10,639 bases of DNA from Fragilaria radians. Its lineage: Eukaryota; Bacillariophyta; Fragilariophyceae; Fragilariales; Fragilariaceae. Made by a program: the position numbers and the translations under genes. The notes beneath the pieces are model-generated. The model did no database searches and was not told where the DNA came from. It saw only the letters and a program-made list of their open reading frames with translations. The DNA is taken from positions 77,801-88,439 of the forward strand of contig CAAAJI010000026.1 in assembly GCA_900642245.1 (NCBI GenBank), written 5' to 3'. This document shows, one piece after another, positions 1-8,213 of this stretch (its first letter is position 1; every line of letters begins with the position of its first letter).

Positions 1-1059
1 ATTTGGATTGATGCCCCTGTCATGCTTAAGAGCTACAGATCTAAGAATTGACTGCTTCAACTGAATTTCGTTGTGATGCTCTCTTGATTTCGTGTGATTG
101 ATGACACCCATACCTAGTTCTTCCAACGTCTGCATAGTTATTTGGCTCTCGTCGACGGAATCACATTCATTGAATTTCATTTCCTCAATCGTACAACCTA
201 AGGGAAAAGAGTTACGTTTAGAAAGGGTTTGGTTCTGACAACTTGTCAGCATGGCAGAGATCACTTTTGGATCATCGACCTTTGCCTCTCGCAATTTCTC
301 AAGTTTCAGTGGCGTAAGAGATGATAGGTCATAGCGATTGTTTTCTATGCAAGCATTATCTTGAGTCATTATACCTTTTTGGAATTCCAGATCTAACGAT
401 TCGCCTGATGAACAATCCATGGATTCTACTGTTGTGTATGTTTTAACATCAGAATGTGAAGAGCGTAAAACTCTACAAGAAGGTTCCTTGATGGCTTTTG
501 ACACCCCATAGTTTTGAATAATGTTTTCACCTTCATCTAGGCAGTCTTGTACCACATCAGCAGAGTTACTTTGAGTTGTTACCTGAGGGTTGGCGGAATC
601 CTTCTTAAGCCTCGCTCTCTTATCATTAGGGCTTGGTGCCATGTGCTTAAAATTTGGAGAGGCCTTCTCCGTGACCTTTTGATAAGAAAATTCATCTGAG
701 ATCTGTTGGGCCAGCGATGATCCAATTTCGCGCATTAAATTTGTGTTACGTGGTACCTCCTTTTTTTCGTTCTCTTGAAATCTTGGTAACTTCATCGGAT
801 TCTTGAGAACTTGGGAAGATCTAGTTGATACACAAGGCATGATCTTCCCAGTTGATGGAAGGAGGAGTGTTTTGGCTCGATTTGATGTCTTTGGAGTCTT
901 TCTGGTATGGCGCCTGGAGACGGCAATTGAGGGATCATTATTCCATTGCAATCCAACAGAATAATCGCCACCAGGATTTCGAGACAATGAACCGGTGTGA
1001 GCGATTTCATATGCTTCTTCCAACATATCGTTGCACTGGTTGCGTTTGAGAGAAGGCAT
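1..1059 (-). CDS. Partial Ser/Lys-rich hypothetical protein, 3' end beyond window
   Basis: From the ATG at 1059-1057 the minus strand stays open for exactly 353 codons to the window edge with no stop, which is very unlikely by chance in AT-rich DNA. The product starts MPSLKRNQCNDMLEEAYEIA. It is polar and probably largely disordered, rich in Ser, Lys, Asn and Glu. Residues 147-153 (KRARLKK) look like a basic nuclear-localisation signal. Short Glu/Leu-rich stretches at about 249-262 and 310-328 could form helices. No transmembrane segment, signal peptide or catalytic motif is visible, and I do not recognise a family. The first Met after the upstream non-coding stretch was chosen as start; a TTG codon lies in frame at 1067 but is an unlikely eukaryotic start. 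A regulatory or scaffold protein of the nucleus would fit the composition, but that is inference. The stop, and any introns, lie to the left of the window. Confidence 0.8.
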   Translation of the reverse strand, partial: MPSLKRNQCNDMLEEAYEIAHTGSLSRNPGGDYSVGLQWNNDPSIAVSRRHTRKTPKTSNRAKTLLLPSTGKIMPCVSTRSSQVLKNPMKLPRFQENEKKEVPRNTNLMREIGSSLAQQISDEFSYQKVTEKASPNFKHMAPSPNDKRARLKKDSANPQVTTQSNSADVVQDCLDEGENIIQNYGVSKAIKEPSCRVLRSSHSDVKTYTTVESMDCSSGESLDLEFQKGIMTQDNACIENNRYDLSSLTPLKLEKLREAKVDDPKVISAMLTSCQNQTLSKRNSFPLGCTIEEMKFNECDSVDESQITMQTLEELGMGVINHTKSREHHNEIQLKQSILRSVALKHDRGINPN

Positions 1060-2540
1060 AATTTCAATTCTGTTGATGTTCTATCACCGTAAAGATCAAA
1101 ATGTGACTGAAATTGAATTGAAAAAAGGGAATGGCATCAATTGAATAAGGTTATGGGATAGTTTGACTATATTGAATAACGCTTGAGTAACAGTCCCTCG
1201 ACTTTTGCTAGGTTCCATGCAGGTAAAGAGAGTCTAGGATCTCATCGATATTTTTAAGAAAGTAAACTCTAAGCTCTGAACCGTAAGGCTGTGTTCACAT
1301 GAAAAACTGATCCAAGATTGAAGCTTACGTAGTAAGAGTAAGATTAACTCTTGTGCTGCATTAAATTACCATGATTCATCATCTTACCCAAGTGCTGCAT
1401 AGTCAACAAATCTTACTATAATACAATTCAGCATTTGTTTTGAGCGAAGCATGCAACTCAAGTGAGCATTCTTGAGCAAATACAACTTGCCTCAAAATAG
1501 TTGACACTTTGTATTGCTTACAACTTCACTTTTGATTGTAAGAATTCTGTAAGTGAGGAGCACCGTGTTTAGTACACGCAGTAACAATTTATACCTAATC
1601 TTCCCTTGAATGTTGCTGCATCAGCTAAGAAGAAAATTTGCAGGCAATTACTCTATGCAAGTAGCTTTTGTATTGAATTAAACTATTTCTGGTAATGATT
1701 TTCTTATTCAAATCATTTTCCAAATAGGGAACAGCAATATCCAAATAGTTCAGAACATTTTGATCACAGAAATGTTGCAAAATGGTACTTACTTTGGAGA
1801 AGACAATACTTCTTTCTACTTTACAAGCTGACATTCTACATAGACGTAAGTTTTTGATGCGTGAAAGCCACTGAATTTGAGTCCAAAGTTGTTAAGGCAG
1901 TGAAATAGGTGATTAAATGTTACTGTACATGAGTAGGCTTCTGAATAAAAAGCATATTATTTTCACTAAAATAAATTGGCTAAATGTATATTACTTTGCC
2001 AAACCAAAGAAAAACCATAAAAATCTAGCAGAGAATTTCCAATAAAGTATAATCTATAGTTTGAAACCTTGTCCTTTGTCATGTATTGCGTTAACTTTTC
2101 ATTCAATCACCTGTTATGTCTAGGACAACATTTGTGTATTGATTTACCATCAAGCGGTGTGTTTTTAGCTTTGATGCTTGCCTTGAATCCTCCTTTAAAA
2201 CATTTATTGAATCTATCGTAGGCAAAGATAAAAGTGTACTAGATTTTGTTTAATGTAATTGTCAAATGAGAGTCTATGATCTGCTGATGATTCTTGAAAC
2301 TAGTTAATATTAATCTTTCATACTTTACTATACTGTACAATGAGAAGTATGATTAGCTGTTTTGCTGGTTGTTTGGCTTAAACTATCAAATCAGCAATAA
2401 TTTGGGGGCACATGCTGTATCAGTTGTTTTATGAAAGATTCATTTTGAGGGAAATTTCTTTGTGAAATACTAAGAACTAACTAGTTTTTTAGTCGGTTAA
2501 AGGTTGGGATAGAAAAAAAGAACACATTCGACATGCTATC
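1060..2540. other. Non-coding divergent intergenic region (shared promoter zone)
   Basis: About 1.5 kb separates the start codons of two divergently transcribed genes, so promoters for both should lie here. The stretch is AT-rich and crowded with stops in all frames. I see no convincing TATA box close to either start codon, no tRNA and no transposon remnant. A 69-codon minus-strand ORF at 1834-1625 has no recognisable family and is probably fortuitous, although a GTAAGT lies inside it. Around 1315-1560 there are several short related strings (GTAAGA, CTTACC, CTTACA) on both strands, but they do not form a clear hairpin or array. Confidence 0.6.
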
Positions 2541-3147
2541 ATGCCAATCAAAAAGCCTACAGATCCAATAAAGCAATTGCAATTCAAGCTAAATGCATGC
2601 AAAAGGTATGCGCTTCATTACCTTGAATAGAGTTCCTCAGAGAAGCAACATTAATGGCGATTTTCTTGGCGATTCCGTTCAAATGTTCCCTCTTTGCTGC
2701 CATATTCACTCGCCGTTAACATCAAATTTGAAAGTTTTATCAAAATTGAAAATTGATTCTATGGTCACTAATATTTGCCCCTTTTACTTTTTTGTATCTT
2801 AATGAATGTTTCCTTTTCGAAGGCTACAAAAAGAAGTAAGCTACTACGAATTCGAGGTGGAGGAAAATAAGGCCAAACTTGAACGAATGGAGAACGAAGG
2901 AAAGGATCCATATGACGTGAAAAAGTTCAAGGAAGTACTGGACGAGTCGTTGATGATGATCCCTGATAGCAAGCGTCGTCTTCAAATTAGCTTAGATGAA
3001 TTATGTATGATTCTAGATTCGAATGATTTTCTCGAAACACAAGACGATGTCGTACAAGAAGCGCGCAGTCTCTTGCAGACAAACAATTATCCACAAAATG
3101 AAAAAAATCATGTAACTCATGTCGAAGATGATGCTGACGCTTTTTAA
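2541..3147 (+). CDS. TBCA: Tubulin-specific chaperone A (TBCA), two exons
   Basis: Tubulin cofactor A (yeast Rbl2p) binds newly folded beta-tubulin in the cytosol and feeds the cofactor pathway that assembles alpha/beta heterodimers. Exon 1 is 2541-2605 and exon 2 is 2823-3147. Joined they give 390 nt, 129 residues plus TAA, slightly longer than the usual 105-115 residues. The signature lies at about residues 51-75: PYDVKKFKEVLDESLMMIPD followed by SKRRL, matching the family's YD(I/V)KK...E(V/I)L.ES.MMIPD..RRL. The whole protein reads as an amphipathic helical bundle (for example LQKEVSYYEFEVEENKAKLE, 23-42). Position 2806 offers an in-frame ATG giving 113 residues, but that would lose the first helix and start inside the intron. 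Splicing instead joins MPIKKPTDPIKQLQFKLNACK to RLQKEV. The C-terminal tail is acidic (EDDADAF). Confidence 0.93.
2606..2822 (+). other. TBCA: Intron of TBCA (217 bp)
   Basis: The donor is AAAAG|GTATGC at 2605/2606 and the acceptor is TTTTCGAAG|GC at 2822/2823. Removing it restores an Arg codon (AG + G) and a continuous TBCA reading frame. The intron carries chance open stretches, and its 3' part contains a pyrimidine-rich run near 2778-2793. Confidence 0.88.
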
Positions 3148-3201
3148 GACGAAAGTTGTTGCTCTAGCGTTAATCGCAAATTGGAATTTAAATTAAGAGA
3201 C
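3148..3201. other. Short tail-to-tail spacer between convergent genes
   Basis: Only 54 bp lie between the TBCA stop and the stop of the minus-strand gene. Both mRNAs need 3' untranslated sequence and a cleavage site, so their 3' ends almost certainly overlap each other or run into the opposite coding region. No canonical AATAAA is present; AT-rich text such as GGAATTTAAATTAAG lies at about 3182-3196. Confidence 0.6.
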
Positions 3202-4726
3202 TTAATGTGTATTTTTGTCACCATTACTCAATTTCATCAAACCCAAAAGTGAGTCATCTGGGCCATCGTGTGAGAAGTAATCCACATTCCATTCCGATCC
3301 ATCAAAGTCAACATCTGTCAATAAAAGTTGTTTCGGTTGCGCTGCTTGTGTTTCCTCTGTAAGTTGGAGTTGAGAACAACATGATTCTGATCCACATACC
3401 ACTTGTTGCTTTTCGGGATCGGTAGGACAAGACAAATCAGCACACTTGTAACGACTAAGCCACAGAGCTCCCTGTCCCTTTGGGCCTACTGGTTTGATAC
3501 CTTCGTAACATTCAATCTTCCCATCCACTACAAAATCAATGTGGGCTGGTCCGCCTGATGGTTGGTGAATAATGGCCTTGTGACCACATTTCCCAGCCAA
3601 GCGATGAAGATGACGGCCACCACTTGCATCGACGACAGAGGATGTCCTTGATTCGACGTTTTCATCCATAGAGCTATAAGACGTAGCTGCGTTGTTACTG
3701 TTGAAAAAATACTTATTTGCGTCTTCATCAGCCATGTCTGTGGTCATTGAGTCTGAACCAACTCCAGGAAGACAATCACATAATTCACCCTTACGACCTG
3801 CGTCGTTTTTGCATCCTAACAATCGCTCGAGGCGCTTCCCTTCTATCTCCCATGCTTTGAGAGCGACTTGCATGTACCTTCTATGTCCTTCCATAACTTC
3901 CGAATTGTCATATCCTGCCAAAAGCATGCACTTTTGCAATAGAGCTCGAGCGTCGGTCTTGTAAAGGTTCATGGCGAGATTCAGCTTTGCTTCAGCGCTT
4001 GGATTTGAGGATAAGACTCTGAAAAGTGTCGGAGTGTTTGAGAGAGATAATGCCAGTTGCTCCAAGGTCATCCCAACAACATTTGCAGTGGAAATGAGGG
4101 ATGCGACAGCAACGTTGCTGGTATTAGGATGACCGGTCATAAAGCTAGGCTCCATTGTAATATTTGAATGAATCGTGGGGACCACCTATAGGGTTGGTAG
4201 ATAGTGAGTATGGATTCATGAGGCGATATTTGAGCAGAAATTCCATCTGTTACGTTAGATTTCCATGTTGACTTACTGCACGGTACTGAGGGTGATACTT
4301 TGCAAGGCGATCTATATTTCCCATTTCATCTGACATATCGGCATCTTCCCCTTCATTCATCAAATGGCTTGCATTGCGCTTGAATGGTCTATCTAGATCC
4401 CTACCAAATCCAGGATATTGCTGGTTGATTAACTTGTCATGTTTCTCCTTCTCGTCCTCGTTTTGTCGAGCTAAGCGTAATCTACGTGACAATTGGTTCT
4501 TTCGTTGACCCAATGTGACTCCATCTGCGTCAACAAGTGTTGCATCTTGACCACCTTCAGCAGGAAAATCAAATCCTCCTTTTCTTAGGGCTTCTAAGAG
4601 TGTCATATCTGGATCCTCAAGACGGGCGGCCACGGCTCGATGCATTCTAGGATCTCCCTTTCGACCCAACTTTGTTGAAGGTGCCGAAGGATTCGTATTC
4701 GAGTCCTCATTTGTCTCATTTTCCAT
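3202..4726 (-). CDS. Two-exon conserved-looking hypothetical protein, 477 aa
   Basis: Exon 1 is 4726-4277 (150 codons) and exon 2 is 4185-3202 (327 codons plus TAA), joined in phase 0. I do not recognise a named domain. Residues 20-57 (LGRKGDPRMHRAVAARLEDP, then MTLLEALRKGGFDFP) form a compact block that resembles an N-terminal motif I associate with uncharacterised diatom proteins, from memory and unverified. Residues 73-98 are basic then charged (QRKNQLSRRLRLARQ). Residues 188-270 of exon 2 (about 338-420 overall) are Cys/His-rich: HLHRLAGKCGHKAIIH, an HIDFVV strand, then paired Cys including CGSESCC, suggesting metal binding. The last 40 residues are acidic with bulky hydrophobics. No membrane segment is seen. 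A nuclear regulator would fit the basic, Cys/His and acidic parts, but that is inference. The ATG at 4726 is the first after an in-frame TAA at 4753. Confidence 0.85.
4186..4276 (-). other. Intron of the 477-aa gene (91 bp)
   Basis: On the minus strand the donor is CGTGCA|GTAAGT (starting at 4276), a perfect consensus, and the acceptor is CCTATAG|GTGGTC (ending at 4186). Removing it joins ...HPQYRA to VVPTIHSN... in phase 0. Unspliced, exon 1 would stop 15 codons beyond the donor. Confidence 0.85.
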
Positions 4727-5910
4727 TTTTCTATTTATGGAGTTCAATTCTTACAAGACCATTCAAATTGTTCAACAACGTAGCCTACTATAGGAGCTAA
4801 TGCAAGTTATGGAGGACAAAAAGAGTTAGCAAGTAAATACTCATGACTTGTTGTATTCATGACTGTTTGTAATGATGCTTATGTAATTGAAACATCAGAG
4901 TAGCAGCACACAGATGTCCTGAAAGAGTTTCGGAGCAAGCGTAGAAAGAACTCTCTTTACCTTTGAAAGTAGTCGAGGCTCTTTCCCAACGTCAAATTTG
5001 GCCTCAGCAACAAACACCACAGAGCAAATGAAAAAAAGGAATTCTGAGCAAGACGATATAAGTCATTTAACTTAGCGATATGAGTTATTTTCCAAAAAAG
5101 TCTTAACCTTAAACATTTGTCCAGGCAATGATGATGCAATGATTCTTTAGATGCACAACTAAACACACGGGCCTTACGTCAGACTTTTGAAACGCATTAC
5201 TGTTTGCTGAGAGGACAACATGAACAATGATGACCTAACTTTGACTAAGCTTACAATTGCATTTTGCATTCAAATTTTGTAGTCTAACATGATTCAAATA
5301 ATTCTAATCTTATTTACTTTGCCACTGGCTGATCATTTACTATAATTCTTTTTAAGGAAGAGCAAATGGACAGATGCACATAAACATAGATTACTCTTAC
5401 CTCTCTAAATCTACTTGTACTAATTGTATTGGATGTCTCCAACGTCAATATGCATTTACATCTCATGGACAAACAAACTATTTTGTCTAATTGAGTGCGG
5501 AGTTTATCTCTTATTTTAGTAATAAAGAAGAGCATAGTCCGGCTTCCCCTGTACATGGCAATGAGGTTGTGACAACCCTTTTCTGCCTTATTCATTGATC
5601 CCTGTCTGCTCTTTGGAGATAATGGCAGTATTCATCGAAAAATTGATGCTACTCTATGGCTAGATGGGATAATGCAACAAGCACATTGCTTTTCTTTCCC
5701 AAGGATATTCAAGTGCATTTTATATTTTTCAAAGAAGGAATGCCGTTATGTGGCTGTGGCAATTTTCAAGCCATTGCAAATTTTATAAGCTAGTGATTGA
5801 TGCAGTTTTCAAGCATAATGTTGCCTTTGTCGCCAGTATCTGTCAGTGCTCTGATTAACATTTGTCATTATGTATAATGACGCTCCAAATTATTTCTGTA
5901 GTGGGAAGAT
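4727..5910. other. AT-rich intergenic region
   Basis: This is about 1.2 kb upstream of the minus-strand 477-residue gene and presumably contains its promoter. Two open stretches on the minus strand (5166-4957, beginning with TTG, and 5595-5314) have no family resemblance. The second contains a consensus-like donor, TTTAGAGAG|GTAAGAG at 5401/5400, so it could be an exon, but no partner exon with coding character was found. No RNA gene or repeat is evident. Confidence 0.5.
4797..4960 (-). other. Possible 5'-UTR intron of the 477-aa gene
   Basis: On the minus strand, CTTTCAAAG|GTAAAG (donor at 4960) and a pyrimidine-rich stretch ending TTGCATTAG (acceptor at 4798-4797), preceded by a branch-like TTGCTAACT, lie just upstream of the start codon at 4726. 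They would define a 164-bp intron in the leader. An in-frame TAA at 4753 means the upstream exon would be non-coding. Splice-site appearance is the only evidence. Confidence 0.25.
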
Positions 5911-6368
5911 ATGAACTTCTCATTAGAACTGCTGGAACTTAAGGTATCAGGGAAAGTAAGAACTACCCCTCATTTTCATTATTAGTACTTTGTATGTTAA
6001 TTTCAGTGGATAAAGGACATTTTACTCCTCCTTTCTTGTCATTTTCATTCATCAAGTTTTCAACTGTATTTGCAGTGCGATGATTTCCTCATAGAGTAAG
6101 TTCGAAGATTCGTTTTCACGGACTGATTTAGCGTCATACCATGGATATTTTTGATGTTTAAACTATGTCCTGAACATTCTTAATCAGACAACGTTTCCTG
6201 TTTTCATCATTACTCCAGGCTTTCCGTTCAAGACTTACAATCTCAGCTAAAGTGTATTCAAGAGAGGTAATTACTTAGCTATAACACCCTTACAATAGCT
6301 ATGGAAAACATAGCTTATGGCATTTTTCTTTTTATGGTGATATTTTTAGTAAAAGAAATGCCAAATAA
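5911..6368 (+). CDS. Speculative four-exon mini-gene (43 codons)
   Basis: Four short segments, 5911-5955, 6076-6095, 6219-6266 and 6350-6368, are each bounded by plausible GT-AG sites: AAA|GTAAGA, TTGCAG|TG, AGA|GTAAGT, CTCCAG|GC, GAG|GTAATT and TTTTAG|TA. Joined they read from ATG to TAA in one frame. The peptide is helical and Leu/Gln-rich, with CDDFLIELSVQDLQSQLK in its centre. I recognise no family. The middle exon is only 20 nt, which is unusual. The frame is also open upstream to TTTCTGTAG|TGGGAAGAT at 5901/5902, so this could be the 3' end of a longer gene. Chance assembly of splice-like sites in AT-rich DNA is a real alternative. Confidence 0.22.
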
Positions 6369-7071
6369 TTAGAGCACTGTGAGAGTGGAGGCGTCTTTAT
6401 TGCTCTATTCCTCATATGTATTCTATGCTCTACACAGCCCCGACCTCCACTAAACAATGTGTCATATGGAGCATGGACATTTTCCTTGACTTACAATGCG
6501 GAGAGTATAACCTAAACAAAAAATGCACCCTTTTCTTAATATTCCTGTTGAAAGACTGGATCAAATAAGTGTTGTGCTCCAGTTTACTTATGATGATATT
6601 CTAACTTGTCACTGAAATCTTCTTATCGTTCAAGATTTCGTTCCAGATTATCATTGAGCGCAAACTTGGAGTTTTCCGAGATTAGGACCTATGGAAACAT
6701 CTGCTCAAGCTGTAATCAGTTTCATGAAATTACTTGGCAAATACGTTTCATCTGTGAAACCTTTACAATGCAGCTGGTCTTTCTTTGCCTGATAGTTATG
6801 CTTGATTTCATGAACATACTTTTTCAAAAACACGTCTCTTTTTTCATTTAGATTCCTTTTTATTCCTTTGTATCCTTGCTATAAAGATATACATCAGTGG
6901 AGTAAGGCTAACCCAAGGAAGTATCTCTTTGCATTTAATGAATTTTGGGATCAGTGAACCTTGATACATCATCTCCCTTTTGGCTAGGTACTTTCCTGAT
7001 TTGTAAACGCAACTCCTGATTTATGTTGTGTAGCCAAATAATCTAGATTCAAAGTTAAGTGGATTCCGAAT
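6369..7071. other. Non-coding region left of the Copia element
   Basis: About 700 bp with no gene I can support. An 81-codon plus-strand open stretch at 6606-6851 begins with a non-ATG codon, ends in hydrophobic residues and matches nothing I know. An 8-bp inverted repeat (AGTGGAGG at 6384-6391, CCTCCACT at 6444-6451) could fold with a 52-nt loop but is within reach of chance. Confidence 0.5.
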
Positions 7072-7715
7072 TGTTGCGCTACGGGTCCCATCGCTATTCC
7101 ACGCGTAGATTTTCATTGGCCTCCTCCACCCTTTGTCATTCAATATAAGTCTTATTAACACTTGTCTCTGCCTCTAAGCCGGGAACAACAGCAACGATAA
7201 GGCATTCAAAACTTTCAAGCGATGCGCAGGAGAGGCGACACTACTGTTAGTGGTGTCTTGCTTCTATCACGAAAGTGTATTTGAGATTGAAGTATACGAA
7301 GCCAAATCACTTTCGTTATCTAGGGCTATGTGGATATGATTTGAAAGCCTTATCGTAAATTTTAGATTTGGCTAATTTAAATTTTATACTTGGCTCTCTT
7401 GTTTTAAAGAGTTTTTCCCTCTTGCTTGTATGTTGTAAGAAAAAGCCACGAATGATGAGAAATACGGCTTGGCTTTCAAAAGAGATGACAACTTCACCAT
7501 AGCAAACAAAAGAGAAAAACAGTCAAATCAATAAAGCCAAGTCAAAGAAGCACACGAAAAACTTGATGTTAACCTTGACTTATAATTGTTGCTTTTGTTG
7601 TAGTTTGCGTCCTGAAAAGCCAATGAGCCAAAATCAATAAAATATGATTCACAACTATATCAGTAAAATTATTTGAGTTCAGTTTTGAGCCTCATGAGTT
7701 ATTTTCGATTCAACA
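7072..7715 (-). repeat. Probable 3' LTR of the Copia element
   Basis: In the place expected for the 3' LTR, the segment bounded by TGTTGCGC (7072) and GATTCAACA (7715) has perfect 5-bp terminal inverted repeats TGTTG/CAACA, the usual TG...CA form. Read in element orientation, a TATA-like AGTATAAAAT lies about 325 nt in, sensible for a U3/R boundary, and the segment lacks coding content. The second LTR is outside the window, so identity cannot be tested. No good polypurine tract is visible next to 7715. Alternative right ends (CAACA at 7777-7781) and left ends (TGTTGTG at 7024) are possible. Confidence 0.4.
7381..7390 (-). promoter_or_regulatory. TATA-like box in the putative LTR
   Basis: The minus strand reads AGTATAAAAT followed by TTAAATT. 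It is the best TATA match in the left part of the element and sits centrally in the proposed LTR, where U3 promoter elements are expected. In AT-rich DNA such a match can occur by chance. Confidence 0.35.
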
Positions 7716-7808
7716 ATTTTGATTGAATGCTCAGAATCATTGTAGAAGTTATACAATCATTTAATAGCACTAGGATCAACAAAAGATATTCTGACATGAA
7801 ATGATATT

Positions 7809-8213
7809 GCCTAAAAACTACTTCAAGTGTTTCTCGTAAGTCTTCCGACGCAAAGATATTGGAGTAGTTTTCATTTGATCGAGAAATACACCTTCAATGT
7901 TTTCTCGAATGATTCTACATTTCATGTCAATGTATCAAATCCGTAGACAAATCAATGTGATTTCAGGCATAATTATATCACCAAAATTATCGGTTTTTTC
8001 ATGACTGAAAGCTTGATGTCAGCTCCTCTATCCTTCATTAAAAATAAATAAATCGTATTTCTTCTCCTTTCTCCCAGATTGCAGTTTATTAACTTTCACT
8101 GCTGGAAAGAGTCCATTCTTTTCACCCTTCAGACGCCAGCAAGAAAGTACTTTCAACAAGTAAATGATGAACTCAGAAACAATATTCCTTATTTCTAATT
8201 TGCTAGAGCAGTC
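7809..8213 (-). pseudogene. pol: Copia RNase H and pol C-terminus remnant
   Basis: RNase H degrades the RNA strand during cDNA synthesis. The minus strand reads RDCSSKLEIRNIVSEFIIYL then LKVLSCWRLKG (8213 to about 8117), matching the Copia pattern (S)DWAGD...R.S..GFI..L...P..WRSK.Q; the DWAGD acidic box is disrupted. TDNFGDIIM at 7994-7968 matches the conserved (R/V)DN.GAI region with the third acidic residue. RENIEGVFLDQMKTT and RKTYEKHLK, a stop, FLG (7911-7809) match the very end of Copia pol. Three frame changes and several stops separate these pieces. The end at 7809 sets the earliest possible position of the 3' LTR. Confidence 0.85.

Noticed and set aside
1625..1834. 69-codon minus-strand ORF in the divergent intergenic region
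   Set aside because: No family resemblance, no second exon found, and this length is expected by chance in 1.5 kb of AT-rich DNA. A GTAAGT inside it is the only point in its favour.
4439..4516. bZIP-like basic region (QRKNQLSRRLRLARQNEDE) in the 477-aa protein
   Set aside because: The N-x7-R/K spacing of a bZIP basic region is not met and no leucine heptads follow; the stretch is simply basic then charged.
5314..5595. 93-codon minus-strand ORF
   Set aside because: No recognisable domain. A good donor-like GTAAGAG inside it suggests that if transcribed it would be part of an exon, but no partner exon was convincing.
6384..6451. 8-bp inverted repeat AGTGGAGG/CCTCCACT, possible small RNA hairpin
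   Set aside because: A 52-nt loop and a short stem with no compensating evidence; one such match in 10 kb is not surprising.
6606..6851. 81-codon plus-strand ORF ending in hydrophobic residues
   Set aside because: It starts with a non-ATG codon, has no family match and shows no splice partner; probably fortuitous.
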